Shown here piece after piece: positions 22,669-31,936 of a DNA stretch of 64,000 bases. The position numbers and the translations under genes are program-made. The notes beneath the pieces were generated by a model that was not told where the DNA came from, searched no databases, and saw nothing but the letters and a program-made list of their open reading frames with translations. The DNA is taken from NCBI GenBank assembly GCA_963750075.1, contig CAVVPG010000001.1, forward strand, positions 1,116,001 to 1,180,000, in the 5' to 3' direction. The first letter of the stretch is position 1. Every line of letters begins with the position of its first letter. Origin of the DNA: Bog-473 sp963750075. Its GTDB lineage: Bacteria > Actinomycetota > Acidimicrobiia > Acidimicrobiales > RAAP-2.

Positions 22669-25228
22669 GCGCCGTCGGGGTGCGCGCCGCGTTGAGCGCC
22701 GGAACGGCGGCAATGACGTTGGCCAGCACCAGGCTGCCGAGCGCGACCAGGAGCATCGACACCACCGAGACCGTCGGGTAGGGCACCGCGTAGATCTGGC
22801 GGGCGAAGAGGTCCCAGAGCCACCGACCCGCGACGATGCCGAGCGGGATCCCGATGGCGATGCCGACGACGGCGGCCACGGTGGCCTGCCAGGCCACGGC
22901 CGCCGCCAACTGCCACCTGACGAAGCCGACGGTCTTCAACAGGGCCAGATCGCGCCGCCGCTGGCGCACCGAGGCGAGGAGCGTGAGGGCGAGCGCGACG
23001 ATCGCCCCGAGCGCGAGACCCGACACGAGGAGGGTGGGCGTGAGCCCGATCGTCTTGTAATTCACGATTTCAGCGGGTCGCTGCACGCCCTGCACCACGA
23101 GCTGGTTGCCGCCCTGCCCGCCTTCTGCGGCCGCGTAGACCTTGTCGGATGCGACCACGATGCGCTGCAGGCTCGCGGTCACCGCGGCCGGTGGCGCATC
23201 CGACCGGATTCGCACGAGCGCCAGCTCGGGCCCGTCGAGCGCTGGTTCCGGGCCGCTGTCGAGGGCGCTCGCGAAGGCCTTGGGCAGCGCCTGGAACGAG
23301 AAGAGCACGCCGGTGCCCATGGACGTGTGGTCGGAGATGGTGCTGGCGAATCCGACAGCCGGGAATGTCGCCGTCCCGACGATCCGGAGCCGGGTTGGCG
23401 GCAGCCATACGGGGGCGTCCGCCCGCGACCCGTACGTCACGGTGACGTACTGACCCAGGTGCTTGTGCAGGTCCGCCATCGTGGCCGCTCCGAGAACCAC
23501 TTCTCGCGGGGCGTCGACACCATGGCCGCTGAGGATCGGCGGTGCGACCGACGCAGCGACATTCTCAATGAGGAACGGCACGTTCTGGCCGTCGATCTCC
23601 ACGTCACTGTAGGAGGCACCGCTGTAGGCGGCAACGTACGGGTCGTGCCGCAACAACGAGAGGGTCACATTGGGGACGTTGCCGCTCCCCGCGCCAATGG
23701 GTTGGAGAATGTACGTCCAGTTCCAACCATAGAGCGCCGGCCTGGAGACCAGGGTCTGCAGGCTGTTGCCGAACGTCAACGTCGTGACGATGAGCGCGAC
23801 GGCGAGCACCGAGCCCAGCAACGCCGAGCGCACGGGAACAGCGCTGCGGCCCTCCCCCGGTTCGAGGGCCATGCGCACTCCGACGACGCCGGGGGCCGGG
23901 AGTCCCGCCCGCGCCGTGACCGCCACCAGCCGCGCCCCGGCCGTCGACCGGAAGTGGGCACGAAGCGCGGCGCGGTGCGGGGCCGTCGAATACGACAACA
24001 AGGCCGCGACTGCAGTCAGCAACACGAAGAGAGCGACGACACCGAACCCCAACACCGTCCAGTCGAAGGAGAGCCCTCTTGAAGGGTCGACGGCACGCAC
24101 TGGTCCCAGCGGGGCCAGCGGGGACAGGGCGACGGCCACAACCGTCGCCAGCAGCGATCCCACCAGGATCGACGCCTCCAAACCGACGAGACTGTCGAGC
24201 ATGGTCTCCGAGGGGCTGGCCCCCAGAGCCCGGAGAACCCTGAGGTCTCCGCTGTCGACGCGGCATCGCCGGGCAATCAGCTGGGCGGCGATCAGCAACG
24301 CCGCGAGGAGGGCGACGGCACCGAAGACGCCGAGGGCGATTGAGATGGGCTTCAGCGAGCGATCCGCCTTGGCGACGACCGGCGTCAAGGCGTGGCTCGT
24401 GGAGATGACCCCTGGGGGAATGAGGGCGGCGACCTCACGCTCGACGAGCGGCACGGTTGCGGTCCCACCTTTCGTCTGGATCCCGAAAATGAGAGCGCCC
24501 GTGAACTGCTCACCCTTGTGGGCGAGCAGCTGTCGTGCAAACGCTGGCGTCAGGGGGAGGATCGTGGGAAGCGTGTCGACGTCGTCCTGGACGATCGCCG
24601 AGTTCAACGAGGCCAACCCGACCAGCTTCAGATTGACGCGGACCGCCGGCTTCACCGCGCTCGTCCCGAAACCGGGCAGGCCCTGCTGGGCGTCCGAGTA
24701 GAACCCGTAGGGGATCACCTGGCCGACGCGGAACCCCAGCTGCTTCGCGACGATCGGAGACATCACGATCTCGTCGGGTCTGGCCGGGTCCGACATGCGG
24801 CCGTGGGCGACGGCGAGGCGGTCCTGGGTGAAGAACAGCCCGTTGATGCTGGCCACGGGATAGGCGTCGCCGGTGACGCCCAGCCTCGGCGATCCGTCCG
24901 ATGTCAGGGGTGCGCCCGTGACTTCGATCGCCACCGCGACATGGCGCACACCGGGCAGCCGGGCGATCGCCGCGGTCAGGGCGGGGTCGTAGTCGGGGTT
25001 GTTCGAACTGACGCCCCCGTTGTACACGGACACCGTGAGATCCGACGGGTTCGTGGAGTCGATGAACGTGGAGAAGGAGGACTGGGTGCGCCGGGCCGCG
25101 GCCAGGCTGCCCAAGCCGAGACCGCCGATGAGGCCGACCAGGATAACCAGGGACAGGTAGCCGCCCCAGCGGTGACGCAACGTGGTCCTCAGGCGGTATC
25201 CCGCGACCCCGAGGGCCCCTTTGCTCAC
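22649..25228 (-). CDS. FtsX-family ABC transporter permease, copy 1
   Basis: This 859-aa protein has the double-domain FtsX/MacB permease plan: an N-terminal helix (YLSVILVGLIGGLGL-like, about 24-44), a large extracytoplasmic domain, three helices around 300-410 with the RVLRALGASPSETM coupling element, a second extracytoplasmic domain, and three C-terminal helices with RRRDLALLKTVGFVRWQLAAAV, the part that contacts the ATPase. Such permeases do not pump into the membrane but drive periplasmic or envelope work such as lipoprotein handling, efflux or hydrolase control. The paralogue at 34244 shares the layout and many segments. No ATPase is adjacent in its own direction; the one at 28712 is the likely partner. 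Confidence 0.93.
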   Translation of the reverse strand: MSKGALGVAGYRLRTTLRHRWGGYLSLVILVGLIGGLGLGSLAAARRTQSSFSTFIDSTNPSDLTVSVYNGGVSSNNPDYDPALTAAIARLPGVRHVAVAIEVTGAPLTSDGSPRLGVTGDAYPVASINGLFFTQDRLAVAHGRMSDPARPDEIVMSPIVAKQLGFRVGQVIPYGFYSDAQQGLPGFGTSAVKPAVRVNLKLVGLASLNSAIVQDDVDTLPTILPLTPAFARQLLAHKGEQFTGALIFGIQTKGGTATVPLVEREVAALIPPGVISTSHALTPVVAKADRSLKPISIALGVFGAVALLAALLIAAQLIARRCRVDSGDLRVLRALGASPSETMLDSLVGLEASILVGSLLATVVAVALSPLAPLGPVRAVDPSRGLSFDWTVLGFGVVALFVLLTAVAALLSYSTAPHRAALRAHFRSTAGARLVAVTARAGLPAPGVVGVRMALEPGEGRSAVPVRSALLGSVLAVALIVTTLTFGNSLQTLVSRPALYGWNWTYILQPIGAGSGNVPNVTLSLLRHDPYVAAYSGASYSDVEIDGQNVPFLIENVAASVAPPILSGHGVDAPREVVLGAATMADLHKHLGQYVTVTYGSRADAPVWLPPTRLRIVGTATFPAVGFASTISDHTSMGTGVLFSFQALPKAFASALDSGPEPALDGPELALVRIRSDAPPAAVTASLQRIVVASDKVYAAAEGGQGGNQLVVQGVQRPAEIVNYKTIGLTPTLLVSGLALGAIVALALTLLASVRQRRRDLALLKTVGFVRWQLAAAVAWQATVAAVVGIAIGIPLGIVAGRWLWDLFARQIYAVPYPTVSVVSMLLVALGSLVLANVIAAVPALNAARTPTALMLRAE

Positions 25229-25389
25229 CGACCCCCTTCCCCCGGCATCACGCGACCTGCCCCTTCACCGTTCTCAGTGTGGCCAACACGCCCGTGTGCG
25301 CCAAGGGTGCCACCCCGCCCGGCGCTCCGGGGTGGCACCACCACGGACGCCCTGGTCATCGGGCACCGGCGCGCTACCGTACGCATGGC

Positions 25390-26064
25390 ATGGCGACCAT
25401 CAAGGTGGTACTGGCGGAGGACAACGCACTTCTCCGGGAGGGGATCTCGCGCATCATCGACGGCGAGCCCGACTTGGAGCTCATGGGCCGCGCCGCCGAC
25501 CTGCCCGAGCTCCTGGAGCTCATCGGGAAGACCTCGCCCGAGGTGGTCGTGACCGACATCCGGATGCCGCCGACAGGGACGGACGAGGGCATCAAGGCGG
25601 CCTCCTGGCTGCGCGAGAACAAGCCCGAGGTGGGGGTCGTCGTCCTCAGCCAGTACACATCGCCCACGTACGCCCTGGCGCTCCTCGAGACCGGGTCGGC
25701 CGGGCGGGCCTACCTGCTGAAGGAGAAGGTCGCAGGCGCCGACGAGCTGGCGCAGGCCATCCGGACGGTCGCCCAGGGGGGCTCCATGATCGACCCGCAG
25801 ATCGTGGACGAGCTCATCGAGGCCAAGTCGTCCCGCCGCCGGTCGGACCTCTCGTGGCTCACTCCGAGGGAGTCCGAGATCCTCGGCGAGATGGCCAAGG
25901 GCAAGAGCAATGCCGCCATCGCGTCCTCGCTCCAGGTCTCGGAGCGTGCTGTCGAGAAGCACACCAACTCCATCTTCTCGAAGCTCGGCCTGACCGAGGA
26001 GCGGGACGTCAACCGGCGGGTCAAGGCGGTGCTCGTCTACCTGAGCGACCCCGGGGGAGGGTGA
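25390..26064 (+). CDS. NarL/FixJ-type response regulator
   Basis: The 224-aa protein has an N-terminal receiver domain with acidic pocket E10-D11, phosphoacceptor D56 in VVTDIRMPP, and K111 in YLLKEK, then a LuxR-type helix-turn-helix (157-205: LTPRESEILGEMAKGKSNAAIA). I start at ATG 25390; a TACCGT -10-like element (25375-25380) lies 9 bases upstream, while the ATG five bases earlier is out of frame. The receiver closely resembles that of the cyclase fusion at 29418 (shared TDIRMPP and VVxLSQY). It is divergent from the permease at 22649 and likely controls it. Confidence 0.93.
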   Translation: MATIKVVLAEDNALLREGISRIIDGEPDLELMGRAADLPELLELIGKTSPEVVVTDIRMPPTGTDEGIKAASWLRENKPEVGVVVLSQYTSPTYALALLETGSAGRAYLLKEKVAGADELAQAIRTVAQGGSMIDPQIVDELIEAKSSRRRSDLSWLTPRESEILGEMAKGKSNAAIASSLQVSERAVEKHTNSIFSKLGLTEERDVNRRVKAVLVYLSDPGGG

Positions 26065-26131
26065 CACCACTACCCTGACGGACGTGGCACCACCCCGGTC
26101 GCCGGGCTCGTCCCCATGCGAGAATGGGCAG

Positions 26132-26524
26132 ATGAGCGAGCGGCCCTCCGTCCTCATCGTCGACGACCAGGCGCCGTTCCGGGCTGCGATGAAGGCGGTG
26201 CTCAAGCGGGCCACCGAGTTCGAGCTGGTGGGCGAGGCGGCGAACGGGAGCGAGGCGGTCACCCTCGAAGAGGAACTGAGCCCGTCCCTCGTCCTGATGG
26301 ACATCAACATGCCGGAGATGAACGGGATCGAGGCGACCCGCACCATGGTGTCGCGCCACCCGCAGGTGGTGGTGATCCTGTGCTCGACCTACGACGCCGG
26401 AGACCTCCCGCCCGAGGTGGCCACCAGCGGCGCCCGGGCCTACCTCAACAAGGAGCATCTCGGCGCCGACACCCTGCGCCGGCTCTGGGAGGGCCGCGAC
26501 GCGCAGCAGTTCGTGTCGGTCTGA
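26132..26524 (+). CDS. Single-domain response regulator (receiver only)
   Basis: The 130-aa protein is a lone receiver domain: D11-D12 pocket, phosphoacceptor D57 in LVLMDINMPEMNG, a Ser/Thr in LCSTYD and K109 near AYLNKEHL. No output domain follows, so it would act by protein contact or as a phosphate sink. The start at 26132 is preferred because the open frame upstream to 26084 has no homology. It lies 67 bases after the NarL-type regulator and converges with the histidine kinase gene, 10 bases away, so it belongs to the same signalling set. Confidence 0.88.
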   Translation: MSERPSVLIVDDQAPFRAAMKAVLKRATEFELVGEAANGSEAVTLEEELSPSLVLMDINMPEMNGIEATRTMVSRHPQVVVILCSTYDAGDLPPEVATSGARAYLNKEHLGADTLRRLWEGRDAQQFVSV

Positions 26525-26534
26525 CTTCCGGTCG

Positions 26535-28676
26535 CTACACCAGCGGGACCGAGCCGCGCACCTGCGACCCCTTGCCCACCTCGGAGTCCCAGCGCACCGT
26601 GCCGCCGATCGCGCCCAGGCGGTCGGCCATGTTGACGTACCCGTGACCGCGCTGCGCCTTCTCCGGGTCGAAGCCCGGGCCGTCGTCCGAGACGGTGAAG
26701 AGCAAGCCGCCGGACTCCTCCCAGAGCGTGACCTCGACCTGTGAGTCCGGCGCGTGCTTGGCGGCGTTCTGCAGCGCCTCGAGGCAGCAGAAGTAGACGG
26801 CCGCCTCGGTCTCGGACCCGTAGCGCCCGATTCCCTCGGCCCTGATCTCGACCGGGAGCGGGTTGCGGTTCGCCGCCGCGCGCAGCGCCTCGACCAGGCC
26901 GCTGTCGACCAGCAGCGGCGGGTAGATGCCGTGCGCGAGCTCCCGGAGCTCCTGAATGGTCTCCTGCACCTCACCGGCCAATTGATCGAGCATCTCCAGG
27001 CCGGCCTCCTGGTCGTCGACGATGATGTCCTTGGCCAGGCGCAGGTTCACGGCCAGGGCCACGAGATGCTGCTGCGCCCCGTCGTGGAGGTTGCGCTCGA
27101 CCCGGCGCCGCTCCGCGTCGCCACTGGCCACGATCCTGGCTCGTGACTCGCGCAGCGCGTCGGCCTGCTTGCGCACCTCGTCGAGCGTGGTCTGCAGTGC
27201 CGTGTCCAGTTGCGAGTTGTGGAGAGCCAGGCCGACCTGGCGGGCCAGGTCGGCGAGAACGCGGTCGTCGTCCTCCGAGAACGCGCTGGCCATGGCGGTC
27301 CTCTCGACCACGATGAGCCCCAGCAGCTCGCCGGCGTGGCTGACCGGCGCCACGCGGATCTGCTCCTTCTCGCGGTCTGCGAGCAGTGCGGGCAGCCAGA
27401 CCGACGCCCACGCCGTCCCCGACACTCCGGCGCGGGTCACGACCGGACGCTCCCTCGGTGAGACGACCAGCGACGCCGGGCCCAGATCGGGCACCGACGC
27501 CGAGCGCTCGAGCACCTCCCCCGTGCCGGTGTAGACCTCGGCGCTGGTCAGGCTCATGGTCTTGCGCAGCGACTCGGCGAGCTGCAGGAGCAGCTCGTCC
27601 ATGGGGATGGCCCGGGTCAGCCTGCTCCCGAAGGTCCGCAGGACCTCGTCGGGCGCCTCCCGGGATCCGTAGACGAACCGGGTCGCGGAATCGACGAACC
27701 GCTCGCGCACGGGCACGAAGATGAGCGCGGCCACGCCGGAAGCCACCATGGCCAAGGCCAGGGCTTCCTTGTCACCGTTCGTCTTGGGTGCGTGCCCGAG
27801 GCCGAGCACGAGCACGAGATAGATCGCCGAGACGACGACCACGAACCCGAACACCGCCAGGACCTGGACCAGCCCGCGACTCCCGTGCGGCCCGAGCCTC
27901 CCGCTCTCCCCGGCGAGAAAGCCCAGCGGGACCAGCACGGTCGCCCCCGCGGCCACCGCACCGAGGGCGCCGGGCCAGCCCACCAGCAGGTGCAGCACGG
28001 TGGCCACCAGCGCGACGGTCGCCGCCAGCGTGACGCCGATCCCGAACCACTCCATCCGTTGGCGGTAGTGGCCGATGGACGCGATGTAGCGGACCCGCAG
28101 GGGTGCGACCGCCAGCACGCCGGCCACGGCCCAGCTGATCGCGCTGTCGACGACGGTGAAAGGCTGGTGGTTCAGGCTCAGGGTGATCCCCACCCCGAGC
28201 GCGGCCAGGTAGGCGATGGCGACCGCCGTGCGCCGGAAGGAGTCATGCAACCGGCCGTCCGGCAGCGCCAACAGGAAGTGGAACGAGATCGCGGTGACCA
28301 TCACCGCGGCGATGGTGGCCACGTTGCGGGCGCTGCCTGAGCCGTGCAGTGTCTCCGCCTGGCGTCCGGCCGTGAGCGCGATCATCGCCACGAGGGCGTC
28401 GACCGCCGCGATGAGGTGGAAGGGCGAGACCTTCGAACCGGCCCGGTCGCGGGCACGGGTGTCGACGAATCCGACCAGGGCCCAGACGATCGTGAGCCCG
28501 AAGGCCACCGCGTCGACCGGTGCGATCCCGCCCGGCACCGAGATCCGCAGGCCGACCACGACCCCGGCGACCGTCAGCCCGAGGATGACGACCTGGAGCA
28601 GCCGGTACAGGCCGAGTGAGCTCGCGGCCGGCGCCGCTACCGCCGTGGCCGGCCGCTCGGCCAGCTCCAAGTTCAT
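26535..28676 (-). CDS. Membrane sensor histidine kinase, NarX-like, with GAF domain
   Basis: The 713-aa kinase starts with about nine hydrophobic segments (roughly 20-310), then a GAF-like domain (about 350-490), a HisKA_3 dimerisation domain with phosphoacceptor H531 in VERNLHDGAQQHLV, and a HATPase_c domain with ALQNAAKH (N box) and SDDGPGFD (G1). This HisKA_3 type normally pairs with NarL-type regulators, and one lies next to it. ATG 28676 follows AAAGGTGAG; the much longer open frame running to 29288 is antisense noise. It follows the ATPase gene by 35 bases in the same direction, so kinase and transporter ATPase are probably made together. Confidence 0.93.
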   Translation of the reverse strand: MNLELAERPATAVAAPAASSLGLYRLLQVVILGLTVAGVVVGLRISVPGGIAPVDAVAFGLTIVWALVGFVDTRARDRAGSKVSPFHLIAAVDALVAMIALTAGRQAETLHGSGSARNVATIAAVMVTAISFHFLLALPDGRLHDSFRRTAVAIAYLAALGVGITLSLNHQPFTVVDSAISWAVAGVLAVAPLRVRYIASIGHYRQRMEWFGIGVTLAATVALVATVLHLLVGWPGALGAVAAGATVLVPLGFLAGESGRLGPHGSRGLVQVLAVFGFVVVVSAIYLVLVLGLGHAPKTNGDKEALALAMVASGVAALIFVPVRERFVDSATRFVYGSREAPDEVLRTFGSRLTRAIPMDELLLQLAESLRKTMSLTSAEVYTGTGEVLERSASVPDLGPASLVVSPRERPVVTRAGVSGTAWASVWLPALLADREKEQIRVAPVSHAGELLGLIVVERTAMASAFSEDDDRVLADLARQVGLALHNSQLDTALQTTLDEVRKQADALRESRARIVASGDAERRRVERNLHDGAQQHLVALAVNLRLAKDIIVDDQEAGLEMLDQLAGEVQETIQELRELAHGIYPPLLVDSGLVEALRAAANRNPLPVEIRAEGIGRYGSETEAAVYFCCLEALQNAAKHAPDSQVEVTLWEESGGLLFTVSDDGPGFDPEKAQRGHGYVNMADRLGAIGGTVRWDSEVGKGSQVRGSVPLV

Positions 28677-28711
28677 CTCACCTTTGACCGTCACCGCAGG
28701 CGCCCCCCCTA

Positions 28712-29416
28712 CTAGGACTGGACGGCCACGGGGATGTCGGAGTCCTCCTCGACGGTGATCCTCCCGTCGCGCATGCGGACGATCCGGTCGGCCGCGGACG
28801 CGACGCTGGCATCGTGCGTCACCAGCACGATCGTCTGCCCCCCCGCATGCAGCCTGCTCAGGAGCTCGATGACCTCCTGCCCGCCTTCTGAGTCCAGGGC
28901 GCCCGTCGGCTCGTCGGCCAGCAGCAGCGTCGGCTCGTTGGCGAGGGCTCGAGCGATGGCGAGACGCTGGCGCTGGCCTCCCGAGAGCATGCCGGGCACC
29001 GTCCCCGCCTTGTCGCCGATCCCCAGCAGGTCCAGGAGATCGCGGGCTCGGCTCTCCGCCATCTTCCGCTTGCGACCGGCGATGACGGCGGGCAGCGCCA
29101 CGTTCTCGAGGACAGTCATCCCCTCCAGGAGGTTGAAGAACTGGAACACGATCCCGATGTGGCGCCGGCGAAGCTGGGACAGCTCGTCCTCGGTCCTCCC
29201 GGTGACCAGCTCCCCGGCCACCGTGATCGTGCCCTCGTCGGCGACATCGAGGCCGGCGATGAGGTTGAGGAGCGTCGACTTCCCGCACCCCGAGGGACCC
29301 ATCAGGGCAACGAAGTCCCCGGCCGGCACGACGAGGTTGGCGCCTCGCAGCGCACGCACCGGCACGTTCTCCGCCTCGAACGTCTTGCGCACCTTGTCAA
29401 CGACCAATGCCTCCAT
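28712..29416 (-). CDS. LolD/MacB-type ABC transporter ATP-binding protein
   Basis: The 234-aa ATPase has Walker A GPSGCGKST (40-48), the Q-loop in IGIVFQFFNLL, signature LSGGQ (144-148), Walker B LLLADEP (164-170) and the switch His in VTHD. It belongs to the lipoprotein-release/MacB group that works with FtsX-type permeases. The only such permeases here are at 22649 and 34244, on opposite sides and in other operons, so a single ATPase may serve both. It starts one base after the stop of the cyclase gene and precedes the histidine kinase, which ties transport to signalling. Confidence 0.95.
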   Translation of the reverse strand: MEALVVDKVRKTFEAENVPVRALRGANLVVPAGDFVALMGPSGCGKSTLLNLIAGLDVADEGTITVAGELVTGRTEDELSQLRRRHIGIVFQFFNLLEGMTVLENVALPAVIAGRKRKMAESRARDLLDLLGIGDKAGTVPGMLSGGQRQRLAIARALANEPTLLLADEPTGALDSEGGQEVIELLSRLHAGGQTIVLVTHDASVASAADRIVRMRDGRITVEEDSDIPVAVQS

Positions 29417-29417
29417 G

Positions 29418-30779
29418 TCAGCTTCCCTCTTTCGTTGCGGGCTCGACTGTCCCGCACGGTCCGTCCACCAGTCTGTATGCGATCACGGGGGTCTCGCGTC
29501 CTTTCACCAGTTGGGGTGGCAGCGCCACCGTCTCGCGGATTGTCCGCCATGCCTCGACGGTGCCCTGGGAGACCACCGTCTCGCCCGCCTCGGCCAGCTG
29601 CTGCAGCCGCTGGGACATGTTCACCGTGTCCCCGACCAGGGTGTACTCCAGGCGCTCCTCCGAACCGAGGAGTGCCGCGGCGGCCTCGCCGGTCGACAGG
29701 CCGAGGCCGAGCCCGAAGGGTGGCAGGCCCTCCTCCTCCCAGCGCCGGTTGATCTCCCGCTGCTTGGCGTGCATGGCGAAGGCGGCGGCCACCGCCCGGT
29801 CGGCATGGTCCTCCTGGTCGAAGGGAGCGCCGAACACCGCCATCACCGCGTCCCCCACGAACTGCATGACCGTGCCGTTCTCACCGAGGATCGCATCGTT
29901 CATCGCCGCCCGGTGCACGTTCAGCTGTCCGGCCAGCTGGCTGGGGTCGGCGTGCTCTGCGATCGTCGAGTAGGAGCGGATGTCGCTCATGAGGACCGTG
30001 CAGACGACGCGCTCGGTCTCACCGATCTGCCTCCCGTCGCGACGGAGCTTCTCCGCCAACCCTCCGGGGAGGAGCCGCGACAACGTCTCCCCCTGTTCCT
30101 CGCGGTCGACGATCGCCTTGTGGAGCAGACGCAGCCGCTGCAGCGCGCCGTCGGTGCGGGCCGACACGCCCTCGGCGAGCTTCACGAACACCGCCTCGAC
30201 TTCCGCGTCGACCGCCTCGGGCGGGAGGCGTCTGGCAGCGGCGATCGCCTTGATCGGCTTGCCCTCGGCGACCATCCCGAGGAGCTCCTCCTCCGCCGGC
30301 GACAGGCCACCGTTCGACGTCACCGGCCGCACCAGTGCGTCGACGATCGCCGGGTCGAGCGCGTTGCCCCCGCTGGCGACGGCGCGGATCGCGTCGACCA
30401 GCTGATCGCCCTGCGCGATGTGGTCCTTCAGGAGGTACCCGTAGCCGGCCGATCCCTCCGCCAGGAGCGAGACCGCATACTCGGGATCGTCGTACTGCGA
30501 GAGGATGACGACGCCGGTGCCGGGATGCCGCTTGCGGACCTCTTTCGCCGCGTCAATGCCCTCGCGGTTGAAGTCCGGGGGCATCCGGATGTCGGTGACG
30601 AGGACCTGGGGCTCGAGCGAGGCCGCACCTTGGACGACCTCGTCGTAGTCGGCGCCGACCCCCACGATCTGCAGGTCCTTGTGCCGCTCGATCAGCGCCC
30701 GCACGCCCTCGCGGACGATGAGGTTGTCGTCGGCCAGGAACACCGAGATCGTGCCCGTTCCACCCGGTTGGTCTTCCAT
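29418..30779 (-). CDS. Response regulator fused to a class III nucleotide cyclase
   Basis: The 453-aa protein joins a receiver domain (phosphoacceptor D63 in VTDIRMPP), a degenerate LuxR-like section (about 158-205: LSPAEEELLGMVAEGKPIKAIA), a helical linker and a class III cyclase domain (about 255-435). Metal-binding D266 (MSDIRSYS) and D310 (FVGDAVMAVFGAP) and transition-state N387 and R391 (VNMSQR) are present. The position that usually holds the adenine-selecting Lys is Q306 and the other specificity position is T380, so the base used is uncertain. It looks like a NarL-type regulator whose DNA-binding domain decayed when a cyclase was added. First gene of the leftward operon with the ATPase and kinase. 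Confidence 0.93.
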   Translation of the reverse strand: MEDQPGGTGTISVFLADDNLIVREGVRALIERHKDLQIVGVGADYDEVVQGAASLEPQVLVTDIRMPPDFNREGIDAAKEVRKRHPGTGVVILSQYDDPEYAVSLLAEGSAGYGYLLKDHIAQGDQLVDAIRAVASGGNALDPAIVDALVRPVTSNGGLSPAEEELLGMVAEGKPIKAIAAARRLPPEAVDAEVEAVFVKLAEGVSARTDGALQRLRLLHKAIVDREEQGETLSRLLPGGLAEKLRRDGRQIGETERVVCTVLMSDIRSYSTIAEHADPSQLAGQLNVHRAAMNDAILGENGTVMQFVGDAVMAVFGAPFDQEDHADRAVAAAFAMHAKQREINRRWEEEGLPPFGLGLGLSTGEAAAALLGSEERLEYTLVGDTVNMSQRLQQLAEAGETVVSQGTVEAWRTIRETVALPPQLVKGRETPVIAYRLVDGPCGTVEPATKEGS

Positions 30780-30911
30780 TGCCTGTAGTTCTCACACATT
30801 CGGGCGCCTCCGAACAGGTGGGGACCTTCCCGGCAACGGTGGTGCTAGGCACACCTCGCGATGCCTGTCACCACACTCGTCAACCGCGATCGGCCGGTAG
30901 AGGCTGGACCC

Positions 30912-31932
30912 ATGACCACAGAAACGCTGATCCGCCATGAGGGGCTCGTCACCTCCCTGTCGTGGATCCCGACCGAGGCGATCGAGGGCGCGCAGCGCCT
31001 GGCCTTCGACTCGGGGATCACGCACTACGATCCGCCACCGCCGACCGAGGGCATGGACGTCGAGCGACTGCGGGACGAGGACCGCTTCCGCTTCGCCAAC
31101 GAGCTCCGCGCCTGACATCACCGTGTCCGACGGTCGCATCGTCGACTGCGGCTACCTGGGCGGGGGGCTCATGGGGACGACCCTCGTGAACCTGGGCGCC
31201 GTGAAGCACCGCTTCCAGGCGGTGCAACTGCCTGACATCCAGCGCGAGCCCGAGCGCGGGGACGGATGGGTCCGCTTCGTGCAGACGTGTGGCGGCCGGA
31301 CCGGGGTCCCCGCCCCGAGGCGGGTGCGCCGGCGGCCGTTCGTGCAGTGGCAGGCACCGCTGGTGTGGACCACGCTGACGCTCACGCTGCACGCGGACGG
31401 CCGATCGGAGCACACGCTCACCGGTGCGAGCAGGTTCCCGCGGCACTGGGTCTACGGCGGCGACAACCGGCTCTCCCACAAGTCCGGACTGACCGACTTC
31501 AAGGACTGGTACCGAAAGTCCTTCGGCAAGCACAGCCCATGGGGTGACGAGGACTCCGAGGCGTTGGTCGCCGCGGTCGAGTCGGCGCTCGAGACGTCCT
31601 TGTCGGCCCAGCTGATGCAGGGCGGTGGCAAGCGCCGCATCGAGCGCTTCCCGGCCGGCACGATCCTCTTCAAGAAGGGAGAGCCCGGCACCGAGGTCCT
31701 CCTCATTCTCGACGGCATCGTGCGGGTCGAGCGCGGCGGCGAGCGACTGGCGGAGTACGGACCGGGCGCACTGCTCGGCGAGCGGGCGCACCTCGAGGGC
31801 GGCGTCCGCACCTCGAGCAACATCGCGGTGACGCCCTGCCGCGTGGCCTTGTTCGAGGCGGAACTCATCGAACGATCGCATCTGGAGGAGCTGTCCGCGG
31901 GTCACCGCCGCGAGGATCAGGCGCGAGACTGA
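30912..31932 (+). pseudogene. Cyclic nucleotide-binding domain protein, apparent frameshift
   Basis: The first frame from ATG 30912 encodes 67 residues starting MTTETLIRHEGLVTSLSWIP and stops at 31115. The next frame carries on without a gap of sense (PDITVSDGRIVDCGYLGGG) and runs to 31932 with an unknown ~180-residue domain and a C-terminal Crp-type cyclic nucleotide-binding domain (FPAGTILFKKGEPGTEVLLILDG, then PGALLGERAHLEGGVRTSS, containing the phosphate-binding GERA). One missing base in the CGCGCC stretch at about 31110 explains the break. Joined, it gives about 340 aa. It is divergent from the cyclase gene, 132 bases away, so it is the obvious receiver of that messenger. No DNA-binding domain is seen. 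Confidence 0.8.
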
Positions 31933-31936
31933 GCAG

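Noticed and set aside
26535..29288. Open frame extending the histidine kinase to 917 residues
   Set aside because: The extra 200 residues are an out-of-frame reading of the ATPase gene, and a good start with ribosome site exists at 28676.
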